The notes: a model not told the origin generated them from the letters alone. A DNA stretch of 64,000 bases from Streptomyces luteogriseus (GCF_014205055.1 NZ_JACHMS010000001.1:6014001-6078000), one strand, 5' to 3'; shown: positions 25,733 to 34,542, counted from the stretch's first letter. Numbers and translations are program-made.

Positions 25733-26881
25733 TCAGCAGCCGAACGTGTGGATCGTGGTCGTGCGGTACGTCTGCCCCGGTCGCAGCACCGTCGACGGGA
25801 ACTTCGGCTTGTTCGGCGAGTCCGGGAAGTGCTGCGTCTCCAGGCAGAGTGCGTCACCCTGCCGGTAGGTGCGGCCGGACGGGCCGGTCAGCGTGCCGTC
25901 GAGGAAGTTGCCGGAGTAGAACTGCAGGCCCGGCTCGTTCGTGGCGATCTTCATGCTGCGGCCGGAAGCCGGGTCGCGCAGGGTCGCGACGTGCTCGGGC
26001 CGGGCGGTGATGCCCTTGTCGAGGACCCAGTTGTGGTCGAAGCCCTTGGCGGTCACCAGCTGCGGGTGGGAGACGCGGATGTCCCGGCCGATCGGCTTGG
26101 CCCGGGTGAAGTCGAACGGCGTGCCCGCGACCTTGGCCAGCTCGCCCGTGGGAATCAGACCCGCGTCGGTGGGCGTGTAGCGGGAGCCCGCGATGTGCAG
26201 CTCGTGGTCCTCGATCGTGCCGCTGCCCTCGCCGGCCAGGTTCCAGTAGACGTGGCTGGTGAGGTTGACGACGGTGGCCTTGTCCGTGGTGGCCTCGTAG
26301 TCGATGCGCCAGTCGCCGTGTCGGGTGAGCGTGTACGTCACCTTCGTCTTGAGCGTGCCCGGGTAGCCCATCTCGCCGTCGACGGACGTGTAGTACAGGT
26401 GCAGGCCGACGTCGGAGCCCTTGGTGAACGGCTCGACGTCCCACACGCGCTTGTCGAAGCCCTGGGTGCCGCCGTGCAGGCTCTGCTCGCCGTCGTTCAC
26501 GGACAGCTGGTAGTTCTTGCCGTCGAGGGTGAACTTGCCCTTGCCGATGCGGTTGCCGTACCGGCCGATCAGGGCGCCGAAGTACGGGGTCTTCGCGACG
26601 TAGTCCTCGAGGTTGTCGAAGCCCGCGGAGACGTTGGCGTAGCGGCCGCGACGGTCCGGGATCTCCAGGGACTGGACGACACCGCCCCAGGAGAGGACCT
26701 TCAGGCGGGTGCCGCCGTTCTCCAGCGACCAGCTGTAGACCTTGGTGCCGTCGGCCAGCTTGCCGAAGAGCGTCTTCACCGGCTTCCTGCCTCCCGTGGC
26801 GTGCGCCGTGCCGCCGAGCGTGGTGGCGGCTATGCTCGCCGCCGCTGCTCCCGCGATGACCGTGCGTCTGTTCAGTTCCAT
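25733..26881 (-). CDS. galM: Secreted aldose 1-epimerase
   Basis: 382 aa. A Tat-type signal peptide (MELNRRTVIAGAAAASIAAT) is followed by a GalM domain. Catalytic residues: the His in TSHVYWNLAG and the Glu in CLETQHFPDSPN; the sugar-binding His is in EQSLHGG. It interconverts alpha and beta anomers of sugars such as galactose or arabinose outside the membrane, before uptake. Last gene of the importer operon, 56 bp after mmsB. A cytoplasmic paralogue lies at 48944-49915. Confidence 0.93.
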   Translation of the reverse strand: MELNRRTVIAGAAAASIAATTLGGTAHATGGRKPVKTLFGKLADGTKVYSWSLENGGTRLKVLSWGGVVQSLEIPDRRGRYANVSAGFDNLEDYVAKTPYFGALIGRYGNRIGKGKFTLDGKNYQLSVNDGEQSLHGGTQGFDKRVWDVEPFTKGSDVGLHLYYTSVDGEMGYPGTLKTKVTYTLTRHGDWRIDYEATTDKATVVNLTSHVYWNLAGEGSGTIEDHELHIAGSRYTPTDAGLIPTGELAKVAGTPFDFTRAKPIGRDIRVSHPQLVTAKGFDHNWVLDKGITARPEHVATLRDPASGRSMKIATNEPGLQFYSGNFLDGTLTGPSGRTYRQGDALCLETQHFPDSPNKPKFPSTVLRPGQTYRTTTIHTFGC

Positions 26882-26937
26882 GTGTGCGGCTCCCGGTAAG
26901 GAGAGGGCCCCGCCTGGTGGCGGGGCCCCGATCTGAC

Positions 26938-28182
26938 TTACGAACCGACCTTGCGCTTGTTCCACACGTCGAACCCGACGGCCGCCAGCAGCACCATGCC
27001 CTTGATGACCTGCTGCCAGTCGGTGCCGATGCCGACGAGGTTCATACCGTTGTTCAGCACGCCCAGGACCAGGCCACCGATGATCGCGCCGAGGACGGTG
27101 CCGACACCGCCGCTCATCGACGCACCGCCGATGAACGAGGCCGCGATCGCCTCCAGCTCGAAGTTGAGGCCGGCCTTGGGAGAGGCCGCGTTGAAGCGGG
27201 CGGCGAAGACCAGACCCGCCAGGGCCGCGAGCATGCCCATGTTCAGGAAGACAAGGAAGGTGACCTTCTTGTCCTTCACACCCGACAGCTTGGCCGCCGG
27301 GAGGTTGCCGCCGATCGCGTAGATGTGGCGGCCGATGATCGCGTTGCGCATGACGTAGCCGAAGCCGACGAGCAGCACGCCCAGGATGAGCAGCACGATC
27401 GGGGCGCCCTTGTAGCTGGCCAGCAGCATGGTGAGCGTCAGCACCGCGGCGCCGATCGCGACCAGCTTCAGCAGGAACAGCTTGGTGGGCGGGACGTCCA
27501 GGTCGAACTCCTGCTGCCGCTTGCGGTCACGGACCTCCTGGAAGATCACGAAGGCGATCATCGCGAAGCCGAGCAGCAGGGTGAGGTTGTGGTAGTTCGT
27601 GTTGGGACCGACCTCGGGCAGGAACCCGTTGGCGACCTTCTGCAGCCCGTCCGGGAAGGGGCCGAGGGTCTGGCCCTCCAGGAAGATCTCCGTGAGACCG
27701 CGGAAGATCAGCATGCCCGCCAGGGTCACGATGAACGACGGTATCCCGCCGTACGCGATGAAGAACCCCTGTACGGCACCCGCGACCGCGCCCACGGCCA
27801 GACACAGCACCACGGCGAGCGGCCAGGGAAGGTCCTGTTTGACCATGAACACGGCGGCCATCGACCCGACGAACGCCGTCAGCGATCCGACCGAGAGGTC
27901 GATGTGGCCGGCGATGATGACCAGCATCATGCCGATCGCGAGGATCAGGATGTAGCTGTTCTGCAGCACCAGGTTGGAGACGTTGCGCGGCAGCAGCAGG
28001 TCACCGTCGGTCCAGACGGCGAACAGGACCACGATCAGGCCCAGCGCGATCAGCATGCCGTACTGCCGCATGTTGCGGCGCATACCGTCCATCACCAGCT
28101 GCAACAGGCCGTCGCCCGCGGCCCCTCCGCTCTTGCCCGGCGGCGCGGGGGCCGGGCTCTTGGCGGTCACGTCCGTGCTCAT
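26938..28182 (-). CDS. mmsB: Monosaccharide ABC transporter permease
   Basis: 414 aa, longer than most XylH/MmsB-type permeases (about 330-390 aa), with 9-10 membrane spans. The signature AIGMMLVIIAGHIDLSVGSL is near residue 80, and SFIGGASMSGGVGTVLGA near the C-terminus is the ATPase-facing loop. A charged insert (QEVRDRKRQQEFDLDVPP) splits the middle spans. It overlaps mmsA by 4 bp, so translation is coupled. Together with ChvE and MmsA it forms a high-affinity importer for hexoses or pentoses. Confidence 0.94.
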   Translation of the reverse strand: MSTDVTAKSPAPAPPGKSGGAAGDGLLQLVMDGMRRNMRQYGMLIALGLIVVLFAVWTDGDLLLPRNVSNLVLQNSYILILAIGMMLVIIAGHIDLSVGSLTAFVGSMAAVFMVKQDLPWPLAVVLCLAVGAVAGAVQGFFIAYGGIPSFIVTLAGMLIFRGLTEIFLEGQTLGPFPDGLQKVANGFLPEVGPNTNYHNLTLLLGFAMIAFVIFQEVRDRKRQQEFDLDVPPTKLFLLKLVAIGAAVLTLTMLLASYKGAPIVLLILGVLLVGFGYVMRNAIIGRHIYAIGGNLPAAKLSGVKDKKVTFLVFLNMGMLAALAGLVFAARFNAASPKAGLNFELEAIAASFIGGASMSGGVGTVLGAIIGGLVLGVLNNGMNLVGIGTDWQQVIKGMVLLAAVGFDVWNKRKVGS

Positions 28183-29729
28183 CGGGATACCTCTTTGTCC
28201 TTCGTCATCTGACGCATCAGCGATTCCTGGGAGGCCTCGGCCCGCGAGAACTCACCCGTCAGCCGCCCCGCGGCCATCGTGTAGATGCGGTCGCACATGC
28301 CGAGCAGCTCGGGCAGCTCGGAGGAGATGAAGACGACCGCCTTGCCCTGGGCGGCCAGCTGGTCGATGACCGTGTAGATCTCGTACTTGGCGCCGACGTC
28401 GATACCGCGCGTCGGCTCGTCCAGGATCAGCACGTCCGGACCCGAGAAGATCCACTTGCTGAGGACGACCTTCTGCTGGTTGCCGCCGGACAGCTTGCCC
28501 ACCGGCTCGAACACCGTCGGGGCCTTGATGTTCATGGACTTGCGGAAGCCCTCGGCGACCTGCCGCTCCTCGTGCTCGTCGACCACACCGCGCTTGGCGA
28601 CCTTGCCCAGGGCGCTCAGCGAGATGTTCCGGTTGATGGTGTCGATGAGGTTGAGGCCGTAGTGCTTGCGGTCCTCGGTCACGTAGGCGATGCCGTGCTT
28701 GACCGCCTCGGGGACGGACTTCGTACGGATCTCCTTGCCGTCCTTGAGGACCGTGCCGCCCGCGTACCGGCCGTAGGTCCGGCCGAAGACGCTCATCGCG
28801 AGTTCGGTGCGGCCGGCGCCCATCAGGCCCGCGATGCCGACGATCTCCCCGCGCCGCACGTGGAGCGAGACGTCGTCGCACACCTTGCGCTGCTGGTCGA
28901 TCGGATGGTGCACGGTCCAGCCGCGGATCTCCAGGGCCGGCGCCGCGCCCTCCTCGGGCTCGTGCGGCGACCGCTCCGGGAAGCGGTTCTCCAGGTCGCG
29001 GCCGACCATCCCGCTGATGATCCGGTCCTCGGTGGTCTCCGCGGCCTTCACGTCGAGGGTCTCGATGGTCTGGCCGTCGCGCAGGATCGTCACCGAGTCG
29101 GCGACCTTGCGGATCTCGTTGAGCTTGTGGGAGATGATGATCGAGGTGATGCCCTGCTTCTTCAACTCCAGGATGAGGTCCAGGAGTTTGCCGCTGTCCT
29201 CGTCGTTCAGCGCGGCGGTCGGCTCATCCAGGATGAGCAGCTTGACCTTCTTCGACAGGGCTTTCGCGATCTCCACGAGCTGCTGCTTGCCCACGCCGAT
29301 GTCGGCGACGCGGGTGTCCGGGTGGTCGGACAGGCCGACCCGGCGCAGCAGTTCGGTGGCGTGCCGGAGGGTCTCGGTCCAGCTGATGATCCCCCGGGTG
29401 GCGTGCTCGTTGCCGAGGAAGATGTTCTCCGCGAGGGAGAGGTAGGGCACCAGGGCCAGCTCCTGGTGGATGATCACGATGCCGCGTTCCTCGCTGGCCC
29501 GGATGTCCTTGAACTGGCAGACCTCTCCCTCGAAGAGGATGTCGCCCTCGTACGTGCCGTGCGGGTGGACGCCGGAGAGGACCTTCATCAAGGTCGACTT
29601 GCCGGCGCCGTTCTCCCCGCAGATGGCGTGGACCTCGCCCTGCCGGACGGTCAGCGTGACGTCCGACAGCGCCTTGACGCCGGGAAAGGTCTTGACGATC
29701 GAGCGCATTTCCAGGACGGGTCCCGCCAT
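28179..29729 (-). CDS. mmsA: Monosaccharide ABC transporter ATP-binding protein
   Basis: 516 aa from ATG 29729, selected because GGAAGG sits 8 nt upstream; an ATG five codons earlier lacks a site. Two ABC domains are present. The first has Walker A GENGAGKSTLMKVL, signature VGKQQLVEIAKALS and Walker B LLILDEPTAAL. The second has a degenerate Walker A (GLMGAGRTELA) but intact LSGGNQQKVVLSKW and LILDEPTRGIDVG. This asymmetry is normal for the XylG/AraG/MmsA class. It energises MmsB. Confidence 0.95.
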   Translation of the reverse strand: MAGPVLEMRSIVKTFPGVKALSDVTLTVRQGEVHAICGENGAGKSTLMKVLSGVHPHGTYEGDILFEGEVCQFKDIRASEERGIVIIHQELALVPYLSLAENIFLGNEHATRGIISWTETLRHATELLRRVGLSDHPDTRVADIGVGKQQLVEIAKALSKKVKLLILDEPTAALNDEDSGKLLDLILELKKQGITSIIISHKLNEIRKVADSVTILRDGQTIETLDVKAAETTEDRIISGMVGRDLENRFPERSPHEPEEGAAPALEIRGWTVHHPIDQQRKVCDDVSLHVRRGEIVGIAGLMGAGRTELAMSVFGRTYGRYAGGTVLKDGKEIRTKSVPEAVKHGIAYVTEDRKHYGLNLIDTINRNISLSALGKVAKRGVVDEHEERQVAEGFRKSMNIKAPTVFEPVGKLSGGNQQKVVLSKWIFSGPDVLILDEPTRGIDVGAKYEIYTVIDQLAAQGKAVVFISSELPELLGMCDRIYTMAAGRLTGEFSRAEASQESLMRQMTKDKEVSR

Positions 29730-29775
29730 GGTCGTGCCTTCCAATCAGTGGTGAATCGTCGGTGGGCGGCGGGGA

Positions 29776-30888
29776 CTAGTTGACGTCGCTGGCCTTGAGG
29801 TAGCCCGAGTCGATGAGCTCCTTCTGGTAGTTGCCCTTGTCGACGGCGACCGGCTCCAGCAGGTAGGCCGGGACGACCTTCGCGCCGTTGTCGTAGGTCT
29901 TGGTGTCGTTGACCTCGGGCTTCTTCTTGTTGAGCAGCGCGTCGACCATGTTCGAGGACACCTTGGCGAGCTTCCGGAGGTCCTTGTAGACGGTCATCGA
30001 CTGCTGGTCGGCGATGATCGACTTCACCGAGGCGACCTCGGCGTCCTGGCCCGTCACGACCGGCAGCGGCTTGGCCTTGGAGCCGTAGTCGTCCGACTTC
30101 AGCGCCGACAGGATGCCGATGGAGATGCCGTCGTACGGGGAGAGGACCGCGTCGACGCGCTCGCTCTTGTAGGCCGAGGTCAGGATGTCGTCCATGCGCT
30201 TCTGGGCGGTGCCGCCGTCCCAGCGCAGGGTCGTGACCTGGTTGAGCTTGGTCTGGCCGGAGCGGACGACGAGCTGCTTCTTGTCGATGTAGGGCTGCAG
30301 GACCTTCATCGCGCCGCCGAAGAAGTAGCGGGTGTTGTTGTCGTCGTTGGAGCCGGCGAACAGCTCGATGTTGAAGGGGCCCTTCTTGCTGCCGTCCTTC
30401 AGGCCGAGCTTCTCGACGATGTAGGTGCCCTGGAGCTCGCCGACCTTCTCGTTGTCGAACGACGCGTAGTAGTCGACGTTCTTCGTGCCGAGCATCAGGC
30501 GGTCGTAGGAGATGACCGGGATGTTCGCGTCCTTGGCCTGCTGGAGCACGTTGTTCATCGACTTGTTGTCGATCGCGGCGATGATCAGCGCCTTGACACC
30601 CTGCGTGATCAGGTTCTCGACCTGGGAGACCTGCTGGTCGGGGTCGTCCTCGCCGTAGACCAGCTTGGTCTTGTAGCCCTTGGACTCCAGCTCCGTCACG
30701 ACGTTCTTGCCGTCGGCGATCCAGCGCTCGGAGGACTTGGTCGGCATCGCGATGCCGATGGTGGCGCCCTTGGCGCTGTCCCCGCTCTCCTCGCTGCCAC
30801 CCTCGCTGTTCTGCCCGCAGGCGGACAGGGTGAGGGCGAGGGACGCGGCTCCGGCTATGGCGGTGAGAGCGGCTCTGCGGTTACGCAT
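29776..30888 (-). CDS. chvE: Sugar-binding lipoprotein, ChvE type
   Basis: 370 aa from ATG 30888 (AAGGA 8 nt upstream). The lipoprotein signal peptide ends LTLSACGQ, with the lipid-anchored Cys near residue 24. A periplasmic-binding-protein type 1 fold follows: IGIAMPTKSSERW, ALIIAAIDNKSM, VISYDRLML and VVTGQDAEVASVKSI, all typical of ChvE-like binders of galactose, arabinose and glucose. First gene of chvE-mmsA-mmsB-galM. An operator-like site lies 145 bp upstream. Confidence 0.94.
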   Translation of the reverse strand: MRNRRAALTAIAGAASLALTLSACGQNSEGGSEESGDSAKGATIGIAMPTKSSERWIADGKNVVTELESKGYKTKLVYGEDDPDQQVSQVENLITQGVKALIIAAIDNKSMNNVLQQAKDANIPVISYDRLMLGTKNVDYYASFDNEKVGELQGTYIVEKLGLKDGSKKGPFNIELFAGSNDDNNTRYFFGGAMKVLQPYIDKKQLVVRSGQTKLNQVTTLRWDGGTAQKRMDDILTSAYKSERVDAVLSPYDGISIGILSALKSDDYGSKAKPLPVVTGQDAEVASVKSIIADQQSMTVYKDLRKLAKVSSNMVDALLNKKKPEVNDTKTYDNGAKVVPAYLLEPVAVDKGNYQKELIDSGYLKASDVN

Positions 30889-31029
30889 GATCATCATCCT
30901 TGATCTGTGGCAGGGCTCGGTCTGAGAGGCGCGAAGTCGCTCCGGGTGGTCGTGCCGGAAAGACCGAGAAGAGATGTGGTGGATTGTGGTCGGCTGTGTC
31001 TTCTTTTGTGAAGCCGAGTATCCGGAACG

Positions 31030-31998
31030 TTATGACGAGATTTCGAACCGTTGCAGATCGCCCGGCAGCCGCGAGCCGAGCGGCGCCATGTCGCCGTCCG
31101 CTCCGTGGCGGGCCAGGAGGTCCAGGGCGAGCCGGCCGCGACGCACGCGTTCCTTGGCGGTGGCCAGGGTCAGCTCCCGCATGTGGTGCCCGTAGGGGTA
31201 GATCCCGGGCGCCTTGGAGAGGCCGAACTTCAGGTAGAGCGGTGCGCCGCGTCTGATGAGTTCGGCGACCTCGTACATCCGGACGTAGCCGCCGAGGTCG
31301 TCGGGGGCCTCGATGTACATGTCCATCGGAGCGCCCGACACCCGCCGGATCTCCGTGAGGTGATCGAGCGTCAGGTCGCTGGGCACGTTGATCGAGTCGC
31401 CGCCGAGGCGCTCGTAGACCGCGTACGCCGCCGGGTTGACCGGTCCGATGAGTGCGGAGACCTTGAGCGTCGTGTCGGCCGGGATGATCCCGGCGGCCCG
31501 TGCCCGGTGCAGCGTCCACAGCACGCCCTCGTCGGCGACGAGCAGGCACTTGACGCCCAACTCCGTTGCCCTGACCGCGTCTTCGACGCAGCCGGCGACG
31601 GCGTCATGACCGCGGGCGCGCAGGCCGGCCCCCCGCGAGTCGGTGCGCGTGGACCCGCCGATGTCCCAGGTGCCGCGCGGGCCGGTGAACAGGCAGAGCT
31701 CGATGTCGCGTTCGCCGGTCGACTCGACCATCTCGGTGATCTCGGCGTCGGTCAGCATCCACACGCCGCTGCCCTGACTGATCCGGTGGATCGGGACGTC
31801 CAGCCGCGAGGCCTCCTTCAGCACCACCGCGAGCGCCTCGGGGCCCTCGCAGGAGGGGATCTCGGTGCGCCAGCGGCCGCCGCCGGGGAAGGAGTGCGCG
31901 GAGGTGTCGGCGGGATCGGGGGCGGGCGCGCTCAGACCCAGTGCGGTGAGCGCCTGCTCACCGGGCCTGCGGGCTGCCGTGGTGGAAGCGTCGGTCAC
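31030..31998 (-). CDS. U32 peptidase-like TIM-barrel protein, unknown function
   Basis: 322 aa, cytoplasmic. It resembles the U32 peptidase/TIM-barrel superfamily: ATELGVKCLLVADEGVLWTL, LKVSALIGPVNPAAY, GGDSINVPSDLTLDHL and PLYLKFGLSKAPGIYPYGHH. I cannot place it in a characterised subfamily and would not call it a protease. GTG 31998 has AAGGA 7 nt upstream. It has its own regulon operator at 32013-32028 and lies between the dehydrogenase and chvE on the same strand, so a role in handling the imported sugar is likely. Confidence 0.7.
   Translation of the reverse strand: MTDASTTAARRPGEQALTALGLSAPAPDPADTSAHSFPGGGRWRTEIPSCEGPEALAVVLKEASRLDVPIHRISQGSGVWMLTDAEITEMVESTGERDIELCLFTGPRGTWDIGGSTRTDSRGAGLRARGHDAVAGCVEDAVRATELGVKCLLVADEGVLWTLHRARAAGIIPADTTLKVSALIGPVNPAAYAVYERLGGDSINVPSDLTLDHLTEIRRVSGAPMDMYIEAPDDLGGYVRMYEVAELIRRGAPLYLKFGLSKAPGIYPYGHHMRELTLATAKERVRRGRLALDLLARHGADGDMAPLGSRLPGDLQRFEISS
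31033..31048 (-). promoter_or_regulatory. Candidate regulon operator ahead of chvE
   Basis: The minus strand reads GTTCGAAATCTCGTCA, 14 of 16 matching the consensus from the other copies. It overlaps the last codons of the U32-like gene, so the match may partly reflect coding sequence. Confidence 0.4.
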
Positions 31999-32012
31999 AG
32001 GAATGTCCTTCG

Positions 32013-32028
32013 GTTCGATATTTCGGAC
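32013..32028 (-). promoter_or_regulatory. Candidate regulon operator ahead of the U32-like gene
   Basis: The minus strand reads GTCCGAAATATCGAAC, 15 of 16 positions fitting the consensus. It ends 15 bp before the GTG, immediately upstream of the ribosome-binding site. Confidence 0.6.
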
Positions 32029-32108
32029 GAGGTTCGCGGCTCTGGGTAGGGCGAGGCTGGGGTACGCCGGTACGGGAGCCGTCAGGTTGCCCCCGTACCG
32101 GCGTACGT

Positions 32109-33113
32109 CTAGGGGCGGAGCAGGACCTTGCCCACCTTCGGATCACCGGCCCCGACCAGCTCGATGGCCTGTGAGAACTCGGTGAGCGGCAGCTCGTGCG
32201 TCACCAGCGGCAGCGGATCGAGCAGCCCGGCGGCGAACACCCGCACCGTGTGCGCCCAGGCGTCCGGCGGCGCACCGAAGACGGTGTGCACCTCCAGCTG
32301 CCGTACGACGAGGTCGGTCGGGTCGAGGCCGTCGGCGTCCGGCGCCGGGATGCCGGTCAGAACCAGCCGGCCGCCCCGCCTGAGCAGGCCGGCCGAGATC
32401 CGGGCGGCGTCCGCGGACCCGGCCGTCTCGATCACCACGTCGAAGTCGTCCCCGAGTTCCTGGTCCTTCGTCCGGAAGTCAGTCGCGCCGTACTGCCGCG
32501 AGAGCGCCTCGCGGTCCCGGCGGGTGCCGACGACCAGCAGCTCGGACGGCGAGTTCGCCTTGAGGAACTGCACGGCGAACATGCCGAGGGTGCCGGTGCC
32601 GACCACGGCGACGCGCTCGCCGGGCTGTGCGTTGCCCTTCAGCGCGGCGGCCGCGATGCACGCGGCGGGCTCCAGGAGCGCCGCGGCCGTGAGGTCGCAG
32701 TCGTCCGGGAGGGCGTGCAGGAGACGGGCCGGGAGGGTCAGCGTGGCCGCCATCGCGCCCGGCTGGGTGAACCCGGTCTCCTCGTAGCCGGCCGTGCACA
32801 GGGTCGTGTCGCCCGCGTGGCAGCGGTCGCAGACCTGACAGTTTCGAAAGCCCTCACCGACCACCTTGCGGCCCACGAGGGACTCCGGGACACCGGTGCC
32901 CACGGCCTGAACCGTCCCGGACCACTCGTGGCCCGGGGTCAGCGGGTAGCGCACGTAGCCCTCGGGGCGATTGCCCTGGTAGACCTCGCGGTCGCTGCCG
33001 CAGATCCCCGAGGCGTGCACCCGGACCAGTGCCTCGCCGGCCTCGGGCCGCCGGGGCTCGTGCGGGACGAGCCGGTGCTCGCCCGGGGCGTCGATGACGA
33101 CAGCGGTGCTCAC
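32109..33113 (-). CDS. Zinc-dependent medium-chain sugar/polyol dehydrogenase
   Basis: 334 aa MDR protein. Catalytic zinc ligands: Cys in ASGICGSDREVY (about residue 38) and His-Glu in TPGHEWSG. The structural-zinc lobe has CQVCDRCHAGDTTLC. The Rossmann motif is VAVVGTGTLGMFAVQ. Close kin oxidise sugars or polyols with NAD(P). It overlaps the dehydratase gene by 4 bp (ATGA), so it acts in the same pathway: inferred oxidation of an aldose to its lactone, or of an intermediate polyol. Confidence 0.9.
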   Translation of the reverse strand: MSTAVVIDAPGEHRLVPHEPRRPEAGEALVRVHASGICGSDREVYQGNRPEGYVRYPLTPGHEWSGTVQAVGTGVPESLVGRKVVGEGFRNCQVCDRCHAGDTTLCTAGYEETGFTQPGAMAATLTLPARLLHALPDDCDLTAAALLEPAACIAAAALKGNAQPGERVAVVGTGTLGMFAVQFLKANSPSELLVVGTRRDREALSRQYGATDFRTKDQELGDDFDVVIETAGSADAARISAGLLRRGGRLVLTGIPAPDADGLDPTDLVVRQLEVHTVFGAPPDAWAHTVRVFAAGLLDPLPLVTHELPLTEFSQAIELVGAGDPKVGKVLLRP

Positions 33114-34273
33114 TGTGCGCCCTTCGGCTTGCGCTGTTCCCAGCCCTCCGCCCAGAGGTCGAAGCGGGCCTGCTGCTGGGGGAACTCGGCGGCGGCGTCG
33201 ACGTCCAGCTCCACACCGAGGCCCGGGGCGTCGGAGAGGTGGAAGCAGCCGTCCTCCGGGTTCACCTGCGGGGCGCCCTTGACCACCTTCTTGATCTCCG
33301 CGTCGGCGAAGTCGTTGAAGTGCTCCAGGATCTTGAAGTTCGGGGAGGTGAAGCCGACCTGGAGGGACGCGGCGGTCAGGACCGAGCCGCCCACGTTGTG
33401 CGGGGCCACCAGCATGTAGTGCGTCTCGGCGGTCGCGGCGAGCTTCCTGGTCTCCCAGATTCCACCGATATGGCCGACGTCCGGCTGGATGATGTCGACG
33501 GCCTGGCTCTCGAACAGCTCCCGGAACTCGATCCGGTCGTGGATGCGCTCACCGGTGGCGACCGGCATGTCGACCTTGGCGGCGACCTTCTCCAGCGCCT
33601 TCAGGTTCTCCGGCGGGACCGGCTCCTCCAGCCACGCCGGCTTGAACGGCGCCAGCTCCTTGGCCAGGCGCACGGCCGTGGCGGGGGAGAAGCGGCCGTG
33701 CATCTCCAGCATCAGCTCGGCCTCGGGGCCGATGGCGTCGCGGACCGCCTCGATCAGGGAGACGGCGTACAGGGTCTGCTGATGGTCCAGCTCGAAGTGG
33801 CCGGTGCCGAAGGGGTCGATCTTGAGCGCCCGGTAGCCGCGCTCCATCACACCCTGGGCGGCCTTGTGGTAGGCCTCCGGGGTCCGCTCGGTGGTGTACC
33901 AGCCGTTGGCGTACGCCTTGACCTTGTCGGTGACCTTGCCGCCCAGCAGCTGCCAGACGGGGACGCCCAGGGCCTTGCCCTTGATGTCCCAGCAGGCCAT
34001 CTCGATCACGGCGATACCGGACATGACGATCTCGCCCGCGCGGCCGTAGTCGCCGTACTTCATGCGCTTGACGAGGTCCTCGACAGCGAAGGGGTCGGAG
34101 CCGAGAATGTGATTGGTCTCGGCCTCCCTCAGGTATCCGAGAAGGGCGTCGGTGTGTCCCAGCATCCGGGTCTCGCCGACTCCGGTGATCCCCTCGTCGG
34201 TGTGCACCTGGACGTACGTCAGGTTGCGCCAAGGCGTCCCGACCACGTGTGTGCTGATTCCGGTGATGCGCAC
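33110..34273 (-). CDS. Enolase-superfamily sugar acid dehydratase
   Basis: 387 aa, mandelate racemase subgroup. An N-terminal capping domain is followed by a barrel. The barrel has KIDPFG (Lys base, near residue 167), metal ligands in LMLEMHGRFS, WLEEPVPPEN and ATGERIHDR, Asp in IIQPDVGHIGG and His in APHNVGGS. The pattern fits the gluconate/galactonate-type dehydratases that turn aldonates into 2-keto-3-deoxy acids. The exact sugar acid is unknown. First gene of a two-gene operon with the dehydrogenase, under a promoter with two operator sites. Confidence 0.9.
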   Translation of the reverse strand: MRITGISTHVVGTPWRNLTYVQVHTDEGITGVGETRMLGHTDALLGYLREAETNHILGSDPFAVEDLVKRMKYGDYGRAGEIVMSGIAVIEMACWDIKGKALGVPVWQLLGGKVTDKVKAYANGWYTTERTPEAYHKAAQGVMERGYRALKIDPFGTGHFELDHQQTLYAVSLIEAVRDAIGPEAELMLEMHGRFSPATAVRLAKELAPFKPAWLEEPVPPENLKALEKVAAKVDMPVATGERIHDRIEFRELFESQAVDIIQPDVGHIGGIWETRKLAATAETHYMLVAPHNVGGSVLTAASLQVGFTSPNFKILEHFNDFADAEIKKVVKGAPQVNPEDGCFHLSDAPGLGVELDVDAAAEFPQQQARFDLWAEGWEQRKPKGAQ

Positions 34274-34357
34274 GGCGATTGTCCCTCGCAGCTTCGTCGG
34301 CTCAGTTCCGTCAGTGTGTTCCGTCAGCGTCTCGCCCGCGCTCCGGCGACTCGATCT

Positions 34358-34424
34358 GTTCGAGATTTCGGCACACGTTCGAAATGCTGGCGTGACAGTA
34401 AGGATCGGGCGGCAGGGGTGTCAA
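34358..34424 (-). promoter_or_regulatory. Promoter and tandem operators of the dehydratase operon
   Basis: Minus strand: -35 TTGACA (34419-34424), 18-bp spacer, -10 TACTGT (34395-34400). Then come site 1 at 34377-34392 (ending ATTTCGAAC) and site 2 TGCCGAAATCTCGAAC at 34358-34373, again 19 nt apart. A further perfect palindrome GTTTCGAAAC lies at 34452-34461, upstream of the -35. Confidence 0.7.
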
Positions 34425-34542
34425 TGGGTCGCGCGCATAACGGTTTCGACAGTTTCGAAACCATGGGTGGGCCGTGTCCCTACAGAACCTTCACAGCCGG
34501 CTCTAGGAACGTGACCTGCGCGGAACTTAATCTTCCCGCGTC

